From assembly GCF_011759375.1 (NCBI RefSeq), contig NZ_JAARML010000004.1, positions 186,001 to 250,000 of the forward strand: a stretch of DNA of 64,000 nt. Direction: 5' to 3'. Under the pieces are notes generated by a model. It saw only the letters and a program-made list of their open reading frames with translations, was not told the origin of the DNA and did no database searches. The position numbers and the translations under genes are program-made. This stretch comes from Paraflavitalea devenefica (GTDB lineage: Bacteria > Bacteroidota > Bacteroidia > Chitinophagales > Chitinophagaceae). Of this stretch, positions 29,501 through 36,500 are shown piece after piece (position 1 is the first letter of the stretch; every line of letters starts with the position of its first letter).

Positions 29501-29510
29501 ATTTTCTCAT
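17550..29510 (-). CDS. Giant (~3986-residue) type B T9SS surface adhesin
   Basis: The start is ATG 29510 (MRKFSITAFRGRLLLLLLIVC...LHAQ). Upstream ATGs in frame would run into the previous gene and lack a signal peptide. Domains in order: a unique beta-rich N-domain (about 28-225); three ~274-residue modules, each an Ig-like segment (C[ST]GTPVGG...WYRR) plus a jelly roll (FTESFE...DIGLDN), with a partial fourth (about 227-1150); three ~570-residue right-handed beta-helix modules (about 1150-2760); and an IgGFc-like block (about 2917-3370, RRFWVAYP, VLYLSAQEAANVQV, IVSDVPIVAYAHV). A PKD domain, two Ig-like/Fn3 pairs and a CHU_C type B tail (PNSFTPNGDGLNDV ... NQWGEKIFES) complete it. It is comparable to SprB-type gliding or surface adhesins. 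Its PorP/SprF partners lie about 7-11 kb downstream. Ligand is unknown. Confidence 0.93.
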   Translation of the reverse strand: MRKFSITAFRGRLLLLLLIVCSAIRLHAQTDINIGTGTAGNTGTNYPAPLQDWFEGGRAQFLYLASELNAAGMTAGNINAIKFDVTNLNTFGGEIQELTIKIGGTVVGTLNTSATGWENISNTVFGPIDYTPTLGINTFNFAIPYYWNGAENIVIEICNGLPTNTNDGVIHYTQNVTVPWTTGLSFNGSHSIALDNSGNLCGSTETSSITNTTTNRPNIAFSWTIASACTGTPVGGTAVASLASVCSPTIPFTVNVTGATSATGLTFQWQDSTQASGAWTNIPGATGYLYSSTGIGVNTWYRRRTTCAGNSSFSAVALVTVAPPAYATLPFTESFENTWINACNTKDVPNNFWRNTPATGNSSWRRNDDGISANWSSEFGAYTPESSAGTYSARFHSYNASGTNGRLEFFVNCNTPAITKILTFDYINASGNDSLIVYVSTNGGATFTRIDSARATTVWRTKTLFFNSSSATTIVRFEATPTNSFGNDIGLDNVKLADFPNCSGTPVGGTAVSSLASVCSPTTPFTLSVNGGTFAGALTYQWQDSTQASGAWANITNATGATYAPTGIAANTWYRRIITCSGSSSISSVVFVTLTPPAYTALPFTESFESSWINMCDTRDIPNNFWRNAPATGNNSWRRNDDGVSGAWAGPTLGTYTPESSAGTYSARFHSYNASNGTKGRFDLFVNCATAAPTKALTFDYINTSGSDSLVIYISTNGGTSFVRVDSSRATTVWRTKTVFFNSSSATTVVRFEATSDFGTTDIGLDNIKLVDFPNCSGTPVGGVTVSTLTSVCNATTPFTLSVNGATFAAGLTYQWQKSTNGTTWDNITTNGTGATYNAAGISANTWFRRQIICSGNSSFSDSVLITFTAPAYATLPYTESFETWTSVCGVKDVPNNYWRNNLISGNNAWRRDDEGASAGWTNLTLGGYTPVASDGAHSARFHSYSAVNTTKSQLDLYINANTASALKRLTFDYINTSGNDSLSVYLSTNGGTSFIRLDSVRTIATWKTKAIFFTSASATTVLRFEAVDASSTTDIGLDNIVVIDWADCSGKPEGGTAVSSATTVCTEPFKVSVTGISTGNGLTYQWQRSTDNTNWSNTSAADTGLSVTTTQIGTTWYRIIATCSLSGLSDTSAAVQVISPTPVSGLFYTIDNHFPTGGLNFNSFNDAYNFIRCGINGPVLFTVKTGVNNDPYNEQLIMNPIPGASAVNTVTFQGNGVAAIGFATANSNERAIIKLRGTRHIIFDSLVINANTGTYGYGVQLMSNTDSNIVRNCIINSSLTSTTENFAGIVINGSDAGPVATGTVLSDDNIFSGNTIVGGYYGITLVATYNGGGNGRNSFTKNDVKEFYRYGIYVAGSYKTLIELNTFSRPSRADVGSFTGIFFTTQDNTACKVSKNRIKNPFGGAPASTADFYGINFNNSDADVADVDTVSNNLIYDVNGNGAVYGIANTGSNHIYYLHNTVSLDDDTSTSTATTRGFYNTGTTTGLAFYNNLISITRGGTGDKHCIYLNGNLPFADNNDYYINATGGNNYIGYYSNASYLNIINWRAAVSASPARDLFSVTAIPAFVNRSAENYAPGNAGIDNKGLGIGIPDDILHLPRNASTPDIGAYEFTPPPCSTPPVNGYTSVNPDTICQYNPVYLNLNIGAFGSAQTFQWQSTSSLALPFNSIGAPKLTPDTAITAMTTLYLRAAIACGSSVVYSDTVKLVVNPALPSGTYTISKDTVTNYVPGNAFGNFNSFADAKAAMSCGIGGAVVFNVVTGTGPYNEQLRLDSIAGVSTVNTITFNGNGNTITFNATDANEKAVIKLSGADHIIFDSLIIDASGGATFGYGVQLINNADSNIFRRCTVIASTTATSTDFAAVAISANAGSPTATGNTLCDANLFDRNTIIGGYYGVTLAGSTTTASYIKGNTFTNNTIQEFYAYGLYAAGTINTLIEGNTFTRPTRTGSASNVYGIYLTSAPSFKLSISKNRFTRFFGGSPAATAGLYGIAHNSVDASSGNEDTVSNNLFYALDGKGVIYPLHNTGSNNVLYYHNSISIDNDTSTTTSASAGFYQTTSASGIQFMNNTVSVTRGGTGTKHAIYLNTTASNVLSDHNDFYVSGTNAYIGYYSANQPTLANWITATNEDSSSFELNPLYTAPDAGDLKPQLAAIDNKGMPVGIATDILDVTRHATTPDMGAYEFAPQPCANPPVAGAASVTPASGICLEAPIVLNVTGHSPLGSITFQWFSSGDNGVTWDSISPVQYFPEFHTVTTTSTLYRAAVTCNGVTTYTSTTQVTLNTVLLTGIYTIGGPAGPKNFPTFQSAVSALLCGITGPVIFDVASGTYNEQILIPYIPNTSAINTVTFRSASGIASDVNLTHAGTAAANYTLKLDSTKYFIFKNLAITGTDVANGRVVELANTASYDSIVNCNIVAPAATTATNNVVGIYANNMKGRNHVISGNHISNGSSGIYLAGTGTGVNLTADHVIDNNTVNGAFQYGIYAATAKRIRLSNNTIALTDTANTVAYGLFATDCDSSYTITGNKVTINNISTTVYGISVRNSDTALAAPGKVTNNKITAVNNRGILYGLHLASSPGVNVVNNVISINTSGASSYGLYHDNFNAANYFNNTVNSDATSATNNFAAYFVTSATSSFQVRNNIFSHKGGGKALFVTNTESSYLSDYNMLYTTGSVLAQRGSPAGTFATLADWKNASYWDVNSIVYAPAFVSNTDLQPALGNPDVWAMHGRGVQIAGNNYDFNNNTRPTTLTAGVPDLGAYEFYPTALPTVLTATPAVPVAGQLQTFMYGTDTVMKITWGPTAPSTAVEARRFSGVVPAGLVAGTDSMYFYTKVDIAGGGNYDYDMKLFYLDPWQGSIPDQHMLGLGKTTASNFWVVGFNSRTDVLKKTITQSGVNFLDKFTGLVNPYAPPVLPDKDSSNRGRRFWVAYPINELNAGTTQQMVLYLSAQEAANVQVRINGTNWVRNYFVPANSVTATEYLPKAGVMSAYLNTPGKSDRGISIVSDVPIVAYAHVIGSTSSGASMLMPVGVWGYEYRMLGITQSWGTGGYSYFYVVADNDSTKVEITSVPGVPLQNAGMTPGTPYTVTLMKGQVFQVISSSTTAELSGSIIKSIPNDQGKCFPIASFSGSSRTYIDCPTSGAGGGDFNMQQNFPSTAWGKRYLTAPSSTSSNASGLQPNIFRVAVKDPTTVVKKNGVVLTGLTNNFYYQYVSSTADYIEADKPIMVAQYLTGACVTGDVGDPEMIYLSPIEQGIDKVAFYRNDEESITINYLTLIVPTNGVGSLSMIAGTTPVTPDYTYPHPQNGLLNVNYTVVVKRWTSAKQQVRVTCDSAFTAITYGLGSVESYGYNAGTLVKTLHALGDIKNTLDSTSNRNEFTCDGAPFRFTAYLPVKPLSLTWKFSRVAGLLPNADSTFINPVPTDSVVKNGTRYYVFPVRQDYVFAGPGVYGVEIIYEHPDIESCDHTGRDILYVQVVPQPKPTFTVNYSGCVNDVAQFTGKNMTDNGIVIDEWKWTFHDNTTATGQHASYNYNAADTFIVKLQATTPDGCIGSNQDTVLVNPRPVVNLAADSLNVCPGGDTAFVIQNPEPGSTYNWYTSQTGGSAIYTGDTLAVSNVTATAVYYVEGVSAAGCASTDRKRVVVSAASLLPQPIVTVGASGISSITFNWVPVPGAVSYTVSVNNDPFTIPSSGPTGTTHTITGLNLLQSVSIVVQAVGALNCQNSLSTPLNACTNADVQVVDDSLTVCTGFDATFTIQSPVAGTTYTWYDVPTGGTAIATGTSFVATNVTTNATYYVQQTSAGGCSSGRTKVMVTATPVPIAPIVTADSVATDLVRFKWNAVQGASGYEVSLDGGNTWTTPTSGATGLTHTVGGLQPLQTITLLVKAIGCKEAVSNPLSQQVLPDGIYIPNSFTPNGDGLNDVLKVYSYKIKEMQFMVFNQWGEKIFESRNQSVAWDGAYKGRIQPSGVYMYVCKMILTDGTVINRKGSINLIR
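21230..26060 (-). repeat. three tandem ~1.7-kb beta-helix modules inside the giant gene
   Basis: A recognisable module end (the YEF + Cys-rich junction) recurs at about 24671, 22961 and 21229, a period of about 1710 bp (570 codons). Each module carries right-handed beta-helix repeats (SNIVRNCIIN, DSNIFRRCTVI style) and ends in a (P)DIGAYEF motif. They share a framework but have diverged more than the 822-bp modules. Confidence 0.75.
26350..28830 (-). repeat. three tandem 822-bp Ig/jelly-roll modules inside the giant gene
   Basis: The same DNA landmarks, such as the GTACCGCTACA(A/G)TTGGGGAAATCA stretch, recur 822 bp apart (for example 27091 versus 27913), giving 274-codon modules with high nucleotide identity by eye. 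This points to recent unequal duplication or gene conversion. Confidence 0.8.
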
Positions 29511-29592
29511 GTAGCTATTGTTTTGGCAATGATTATATGAATACACATGCTTGCGCATGTTTTTTATTTTCATAAGACACAGATAGGCACTC

Positions 29593-30909
29593 CTAATCCA
29601 ACGCCTGCCACTTGATCCAGGAGCGTGCATCCCTGGCACACACCATATCATAAGTAGAAGGACTGGTTTGTATAAAGTAATACCCTTCAGCCTGCGTATA
29701 TTCAGTCCCAACACTGCTCATGATGGAGATACTGCCGCTGGAAGGCGCTGCACCATAAGTACCCAGCAGGCTGAAGATGATGCGCCCATCGGGTGTAAAC
29801 ACCGGAGGCCGGAAGGCCGGTCCATAGGCAGCCAAAGCATTATTATTCACATAGGCAATACCGCCAAAGTCATAAGTAACACCGCCGCTTGTGCCAAACC
29901 GCGGGTAATACATCGTATAGTAATAGTTGGGAATGCTGAAAATGTTGAGGGCGTCCAGCTTCTTGCTTTTGGTAAAGCCCGTAACAGAGATCCAGTACGT
30001 ACCCTCTAAGATAGCCGACTGCCTCCACCGGGTGGGCGCTGTAAGGTCTACTACGATAGGAGCAATAGCGGATGAGATAGATGCCGGTGCTCCATTTACC
30101 TGCAACCATAACTTATTATCAACACTGTCCCAATTCATGTGGGTAAATCCGGTAATCATCCCCGAACCTGTATTGAAAGGAGTAGTCAATTCTACACCGC
30201 TGGGGCTATAGGTAAAAAGAGTGGTAAATCCATGCCTGCTTCCGCTGCCGGAATAGGTGTAAAAAGTAATGCGGCGGCTGAGGGGATCAACATTCAGATC
30301 AAACTGCTGTCCACCTACCTCAAGCCGGGTAAAATAAGTAAGGAACTTACCCACATGTTGCAATGTCAAAGATTTTGCCCATGATTGGTTTTCCCATGCT
30401 GTCCGCTCAGCCCGTGTTGCTTTCTGCAAAATGAGTTTGGAACCATTAAACCTTCCTGTCATTTTAATACTGTCGGCAGTGACTGTATCAATAGCGAACT
30501 CAAAGTCATAATAAAGCCCGCCACCATAATCTCCCCCGTTCACAGAACCATCCGGGTCAGACAATAAATGCAGGTAAGAATAGGTATCGAAAATAAGGCA
30601 GGGTTGCTGCAACGCTTTCAGCCGGTAACTGCTCTGCCCTGTTACACTGGCAGAGGTAGTATCAAAATCGGCCTGCATAAATACCCGGTTGGAATCATTG
30701 AAGCGGAAGTAATAATGATAAGTAGCACCATTGGCTGGAACAATGGTGGCCTTCCAGCCGTCGGCTGCAGCCAAAAGGGCAGCCTGGTATTTATCGAGTG
30801 TTTCATTGATCCGCTCATCGGGCGATTTATCAAAAACCGGATCATCATCTTTGCTGCAGGATGATAGCCCAACCACTATGAACAGGAGATATAATAAATT
30901 ATTTTTCAT
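29593..30909 (-). CDS. DUF4302-like surface lipoprotein
   Basis: About 438 residues. ATG 30909 (MKNNLLYLLFIVVGLSSC) is preferred to a GTG four codons earlier. The lipobox LSSC is followed by SKDDDP, an acidic lipoprotein export signal that in Bacteroidota directs proteins to the cell surface. The opening (ERINETLDKYQAALLAAADGWKATIVP) and the central FNGSKLILQKA block look like DUF4302. Members of that family are often encoded beside SusC, SusD and the TonB-associated zinc metallohydrolase, exactly as here. It is probably an accessory substrate-binding component of the uptake complex (inference). Confidence 0.8.
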   Translation of the reverse strand: MKNNLLYLLFIVVGLSSCSKDDDPVFDKSPDERINETLDKYQAALLAAADGWKATIVPANGATYHYYFRFNDSNRVFMQADFDTTSASVTGQSSYRLKALQQPCLIFDTYSYLHLLSDPDGSVNGGDYGGGLYYDFEFAIDTVTADSIKMTGRFNGSKLILQKATRAERTAWENQSWAKSLTLQHVGKFLTYFTRLEVGGQQFDLNVDPLSRRITFYTYSGSGSRHGFTTLFTYSPSGVELTTPFNTGSGMITGFTHMNWDSVDNKLWLQVNGAPASISSAIAPIVVDLTAPTRWRQSAILEGTYWISVTGFTKSKKLDALNIFSIPNYYYTMYYPRFGTSGGVTYDFGGIAYVNNNALAAYGPAFRPPVFTPDGRIIFSLLGTYGAAPSSGSISIMSSVGTEYTQAEGYYFIQTSPSTYDMVCARDARSWIKWQALD

Positions 30910-30945
30910 TCTTCTTATCACTTTATTAAATAAGGATTCCGGTTA

Positions 30946-32028
30946 TTATCGGATCAAACTTTCAACAGAAGCCCTTGTACGCGTCTGCAGGCTATAAAAA
31001 TCAATACCCCATACGTCTTTAAAATAGGTCACCGCGATTGCCTCTTTTTGCCGTAACCGGCTTTTGGCATCGGCCTGTGTGGTGCCATTGATGCTGGTGC
31101 CTGCAGGAATGCTGTTCACGATCCTGTCAAAGCCTGCTTTGCCTTCTACCAGCATCATGGCAATCATTTCCACAAAATCCTCGTCAGGAGCCGACATGGC
31201 ATAATTTGTCACAAAACCATCTCTACGTGCCGCAGCATCGGACATATTGGTCCAATTGGCGGTGTACAACCCTGTTGTGATCCTTTTAAAATCCTGGGTA
31301 TACATAATATTCTGGTGGAGAATATGGCCAAACTCATGTTCAATGGTGTGGAACATCATTTTTATATTGGCAGAATCAGCAGGTTGATAGCTGGGCATTG
31401 CCTTAGTCCTGAAATCATTCAATACATACAACACTACCTTACGTCCGCCTTCTGCGGTTCCCAGTGTTATGGTCCCATCCGTATTATAGCTGGCGCTGCC
31501 TGCCAATACAAAAAACTTAGGACAGTATTTCTTGATGAAAAGCTCCCCTGCTTCCGCCACATAGTTATCGATCCACACTTTTTTTACTGCTTCCATGACC
31601 GGAATGATCTTTTCCTCCTTAGGGGGCACCAATGTTTTATTCAGTTCCAGTTCAAACTGGTCCCACTTGTACTTAACAGCAATATTGTAGGGCTTTGTGA
31701 GGTTATCATAGATCCAGTAATCTATGGGGCCTTTCACCCAGGTATCCCCTCCCAGTCCGGGTATTTCATCAATATTATTCAGATCATCTTCCTTTTTGCA
31801 GGCTGTTATCACAGAAATGCAGGCAAGGAGTAAGAATACACGCCTGCTGTATCTTAACACATAAACACGTATTTTCCTCAGCATGCTTTTCACCGGATGC
31901 AACCAGCCTGCTGTATCGTCATTCTCTATATTATCCCAAAAAGCAGCCTCATGACGCCTGTATGCAGCATCATTCCGGAGTGCACCGGCCCTTACAGAGA
32001 TCGGGATTATTTTAGCCTGCTGTTCCAT
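30946..32028 (-). CDS. SusCD-associated zinc metallohydrolase lipoprotein
   Basis: Putative zinc-binding metallopeptidase of 360 residues. The zincin motif HEFGH lies in FHTIEHEFGHILHQN. A third ligand is probably the Glu in the DEDFVEMIAMM segment downstream. The lipobox (VITAC) is followed by KKEDD, a surface-export type signal. This matches the substrate-import-associated zinc metallohydrolase lipoprotein family found next to SusC/SusD. Two starts are possible. ATG 32028 leaves a 36-bp gap to susD but puts about 75 residues before the lipid cysteine. ATG 31884 (MLRKIRVYVLRYSRRVFLLLACISV) gives a usual signal peptide. The long form is reported, but the short form is biochemically more usual. 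It probably trims the ligand before import. Confidence 0.85.
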   Translation of the reverse strand: MEQQAKIIPISVRAGALRNDAAYRRHEAAFWDNIENDDTAGWLHPVKSMLRKIRVYVLRYSRRVFLLLACISVITACKKEDDLNNIDEIPGLGGDTWVKGPIDYWIYDNLTKPYNIAVKYKWDQFELELNKTLVPPKEEKIIPVMEAVKKVWIDNYVAEAGELFIKKYCPKFFVLAGSASYNTDGTITLGTAEGGRKVVLYVLNDFRTKAMPSYQPADSANIKMMFHTIEHEFGHILHQNIMYTQDFKRITTGLYTANWTNMSDAAARRDGFVTNYAMSAPDEDFVEMIAMMLVEGKAGFDRIVNSIPAGTSINGTTQADAKSRLRQKEAIAVTYFKDVWGIDFYSLQTRTRASVESLIR

Positions 32029-32064
32029 ATCATTGTTCGTTTACTTTTTGTAATTGCTTTCGTT

Positions 32065-33534
32065 TTAACGTGGGTTCAGGTCCAGACCGGAGAGCTTGGC
32101 CGATTCCGGGATCTGGAATACCCTGCGCTTATCATCAGGTTCCAATGTGAATGACTCACCTTTCCACACACTGTGCTTCACCGGCAGCTTATGCCGCAAC
32201 AGATCGAACCAGCGCATGCCTTCCTGTACAAACTCGGCCCTTTTAAAATCAAGTACGCAAGCCACTACACCCGCCTGTGTACCGGAAGCGCCATAAAAAT
32301 TCTGGATGCGGTAAGCCGTGAGGGTGTGGGATGAAGCATTATAATTGGCAATACGGGTGGAAGCATACGCATTCAGGTCATCAACAGCCTCTGTTATCTT
32401 ATTCAGTTGTGCATTGGCCTCCGCCCTGTTAAACAATGCTTCCTCGGCAGTAAACAAAGGCACCATTACATAAGGATACCCTATCTCTGCATTGACAGAT
32501 ATCCTTACAAAATATTCATTCACTTTTGGCAACACATAGTTATTGGTGCCTCCCTCATAGAGCTGATAATTAAATGCCCAGGTGCCGCCTGTTACATTGC
32601 GGCCTAATATCACATCCGACAGGCTATCGTTCAAGCCATACCGTGTACGGTAATAAGTACGCGCCCATAAAGAACTGGTCTCTGCCAGCAGCAGGTTGGC
32701 AGGCTCCGTAGTTTTGGCATACCGCGCCCACAGTTCATTATAGGTGATTGTTCTGTAAGTAGTATTCCAAGGCCGCAGCAAGGGAGTGATATTATTACCC
32801 GGGAATACCAGGTTGGTATGTTCTACCACCTTTGCATAATCTTTCTTAAACAGGTAGAAGCGCGAAGCAAACACGTTCGCCGCTACTTTGGTAAAATGAT
32901 AACGCGGTACCGAATACAGTTTATCATTGATCAGCGGTAACCCTTGTGTCAGGTCCTTCTCGATCATCTTATATACGTAGCTGACCGTTTTACGCTCATA
33001 GTCTTTGAACACAACATTCTCCGGCTTGGTTACATAAGGAATTCCGGGATCGCTATCAGCAGTAGACAGATCATACGCTTTTGAAAAGAAAGTGACCAGC
33101 ATGAAATGGGCATAAGCCCTTGCCACCAGGGCCTCTCCCTTTTGTGCCGTATAATTCTCCGGATCGGGCGCTTGTAAACAGGCTTCCAATGCCTGATTAG
33201 CTGCAGCAATGGCCGCATAGCAGGCATTCCAGTAAAACTCCGGCGAGTCCTGCTGGTTATAAGTAACATCCCTGAAAAAGAAAAGATCTGTATTGGTCTG
33301 GTCCACGCCGCCAATCCCTTTATCGGCCACATTATCCGATATTGATTCACAAAATGCCATATAGTTGGCCTGCGGATAAGCAGTAGCCAACAACTGGGAT
33401 ACACTTTCGGGACTGGTTAAGGACGCTCTGTTATCCGGTGGATGGTCCAGGAACTTATTACAACCGGATAATATCAGCCCCAGGCAGGATGTTATTAATA
33501 TGTTTCTTACGGTTCTCATGCGTTTATAGTACAT
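32065..33534 (-). CDS. SusD/RagB-family outer membrane lipoprotein
   Basis: Surface ligand-binding lid of the SusCD importer, 489 residues. The signal peptide ends in the lipobox LSGC (NKFLDHPPDN). The TPR-like SusD fold is supported by YWNACYAAIAAANQALEAC, EALVARAYAHFMLV and the C-terminal block FKRAEFVQEGMRWFDLLRHKLP. ATG 33534 starts directly after the susC stop; ATG 33519 is an alternative closer to the signal peptide. Translation is probably coupled to susC. Substrate cannot be told from sequence. The neighbouring metallohydrolase hints at a peptide or glycopeptide rather than a plain polysaccharide (inference). Confidence 0.93.
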   Translation of the reverse strand: MYYKRMRTVRNILITSCLGLILSGCNKFLDHPPDNRASLTSPESVSQLLATAYPQANYMAFCESISDNVADKGIGGVDQTNTDLFFFRDVTYNQQDSPEFYWNACYAAIAAANQALEACLQAPDPENYTAQKGEALVARAYAHFMLVTFFSKAYDLSTADSDPGIPYVTKPENVVFKDYERKTVSYVYKMIEKDLTQGLPLINDKLYSVPRYHFTKVAANVFASRFYLFKKDYAKVVEHTNLVFPGNNITPLLRPWNTTYRTITYNELWARYAKTTEPANLLLAETSSLWARTYYRTRYGLNDSLSDVILGRNVTGGTWAFNYQLYEGGTNNYVLPKVNEYFVRISVNAEIGYPYVMVPLFTAEEALFNRAEANAQLNKITEAVDDLNAYASTRIANYNASSHTLTAYRIQNFYGASGTQAGVVACVLDFKRAEFVQEGMRWFDLLRHKLPVKHSVWKGESFTLEPDDKRRVFQIPESAKLSGLDLNPR

Positions 33535-33536
33535 TT

Positions 33537-36500
33537 TTACAGGCCTGCTTTTATGGATAGTGTCAATTGCTTCTGAACAGGTTGCGCCACCCCGCCTGAA
33601 TTAAAGAACTCAGGGTCCTGTCCTTTCAGTTTTTTATCAGAATAGATCAGCCAGGGATTGGTGGCTACCAGTGTAAAAGAAAGATTGGTCAATCCTGCTT
33701 TTTTGATCAAAGCCCCTCCTGCATTCCAGGTCAGCGAAGCGGTCTTCAGCCGTATAAAATCGCCCCTTGCCACCCGCTCTGTTGAATAATTATAATTGTT
33801 ATAGGGATAGGCGCCACTGGCACTAATGTAGTTGGCGGTGAATGCATCGAGGATAGAAGGTACATTGGTAACCTTTTCTTCGCCAGGCATGATCCACCGG
33901 TCATAGAACTCTTTGGGCATGGCATCCAGGTCGGAATAGGTAGTTTTGAAAGCAGGATACAACCTGATCTTATTACCGGCCTGGTAAGTAATGAAGATGT
34001 TTAAAGAAAATGCGTTATAGGTGAAAGTGTTGGAAAACCCGCCGGACATGGTAGGGTCAACAGGACCTTCATATACCAGGTATTTTGTTTCTTCATCCTG
34101 CAGGTACACATCTGCACTGCTTTTACCAGCCTGGTTAATAAACAATGGTATGCCGGTATGTGGATCTAACCCTTCATACTGAATAGAAAATAGCCCGCGC
34201 ACCGGATAACCTTCCTTGGCACCGCCTTCTGCTACCACCAGGCTGAAAATATTGGGTATGTTTTTGACATTGGTGATCTTGGTAGTATTATAACCAAACG
34301 TGAAGTTGGATTTCCAGCTCCAGTTTCTGGCATTGAGCACGGTACCACCCACCAATACTTCAATACCACTTGATTTCATATCGGCATAGTTGGCTGCTTT
34401 GTATGCTTCACCGCCGATACCGGAGGTTTTGATAAGACTGATGAGGTCAAAACTTTCCCGCTGGTACGCATCCACACTTACGTTCAACCGCTTATTGAAG
34501 AAACCGGCATCTATACCCAGGTTGGTAGTATATAGCTTTTCCCAGGTAAGTTCAGAGTTCTCCAGGTTGGCCAATTGTATCACGGACTCTACTTCTGTGA
34601 GATAAGGACGTTTGGTATTAATATTCTTTAGTACAATATTGGAATTGGTAGCAGGCCCCATACTCGCTGTAAGGCCGTAGGCGCCTCTTACCGTGAGGTA
34701 ATCCATCCACCGTACATCCTGCATAAAAGACTCACGGTCCACATTCCAGGAACCAGCTACACTCCACGTAGGCAGCCAGCGGGCCGTGCTTGACTGACCC
34801 AGCCGGTTAGATCCATCATAGCGCACGTTGCCGGTGACATTATACTTCGAATCATAAGAGTAAGAAGCCGAACCATAGAACGCAACAAAACGGTCATAGT
34901 CCTTACTCATTCCATAATAAGGGAAATTGTTCTCTATCGTTTGTTTCAGGATGCGGTAGTCGACAAAGGGAACGCCGCCATTGTCGTATTGATATCCATA
35001 GCCGGTACTGGAAAACTGTTGCCTGTCGGCATATTTCATTTGCTGACCACCAAATATGCTGACATTATGAACCCCTGCAAATGTTTTGCTATAATTAAGG
35101 CTGTTCCTGAAATCAAAGTTCAGCAACTGATCTTCTGCACGGTTATAGAAACCGCCAAAAGGCAATACCACTACTTTTTCTGCTTCGGGATTATCAGGGT
35201 CCTGGTATAAGAATTTATTTAACCGGCGGACGGTGGAAGTGCTGGCAGCACGGTATGCCTCGGCCATATTGGCGTTCTCCGTGATCTGGTGCTCACGGGA
35301 AGATTTTACAAAACGTACAGCGCCGACAAACTCATAACGCAGATTCCTGGTGAGCTTATACCCCAGATCGGCCTGTAACCGCAGGTCAATTACATTGAGG
35401 TCAATATAATTGTTCTTTAACTCATTGATGATATTAAAGGGAGCAAAATTGCGGCGGAAATACTCCAGGTTACCGTCTTCATCATAAGCTGTTAAAGTAC
35501 GGCTGGTATTCAGTGCATAGCTGAAAGGGTTGATATCGAAATCACGGTCAAACTTCCCTTCTACCGGGTTGCTATTGCGCGCCAGGGCGCCGGGCGCTCT
35601 TTGCTGCCTCATAGAACCCACTACTGCAAAACCAGCAGTCAGCTTATCATTAAACTTGTAATTGTTACGGTAGTTCAGGGTATAGCGCCTTACCTTGTCG
35701 GCAATGGTCCATCCGTTATCACCATAAAAGCTGGTGGAAAAATAAGATTGCAACTTATCAGTACCCGAAGAAATACTCAGGGAATGCTCCTGCATAAAAT
35801 TATTCCGGAACAACAGGTCGAACCAATCTGTGTTGGCCTTTGCGTATCGCTCTAAAAAGGCGGCTTTGGCTTCCGGCGTATTTTCGAGTGGGAAATTGCC
35901 ATTATCATCAGCATGCAGCATTTCGTACATCTTACCATATACACCATTATCAGTTCTGTCCAGGATATTAGGCGTTAATGCTCCTTTACGCTCCAGTTCT
36001 GCCAGCACAGACATTTGCTGGGCAGAGTTCATGATATTATAGTCGGCGTAAACGGGCTTAAACTGGGTGCTTAAATTACCGGTATAATTGATAGAAGTTC
36101 TGCCAGCGCGGCCTTTTTTGGTGGTGATCACTACTACCCCATTCATGGCTCTGGCGCCGTACATGGCTGTTGCAGCAGCATCTTTCAATATATCGAACGA
36201 TTCAATATCATTGGCATTCAGGCCCGCTACTGCCGAGCCAAGCAAGGTAGCAGGATCGCCGCTTGACAACTGGTCGTTGGAAATATTGACGATATCTTCC
36301 AGCACTACACCATCCACCACCCATAAGGGTTTATTATCGCCATTAATAGAAGTAGCCCCCCTTACACGCACTTTGGGAGCTGTTCCAAAAGTACCGGATA
36401 CATTTTGTACAGTTACCCCTGCCGCCCGGCCTTCCAGCATCCGGCTCACATCTGTAGTACCATCCATTCTTACATCATCGGCCTTCAAACGCACTGCTGC

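Noticed and set aside
10661-29510. host antibody binding by the IgGFc-like blocks
   Set aside because: The domain name comes from a vertebrate mucin-like protein. The bacterial copies are common in environmental Bacteroidota and nothing here points to a host.
29545-29560. hairpin ACATGC-TTGC-GCATGT followed by a T-run on the plus strand
   Set aside because: No plus-strand gene precedes it. It may be a leader hairpin of the giant gene, but six base pairs are too little to claim.
29511-29714. N-terminal extension of the giant adhesin to 29714
   Set aside because: It would overlap the preceding lipoprotein gene and place 68 residues before an otherwise perfect signal peptide.
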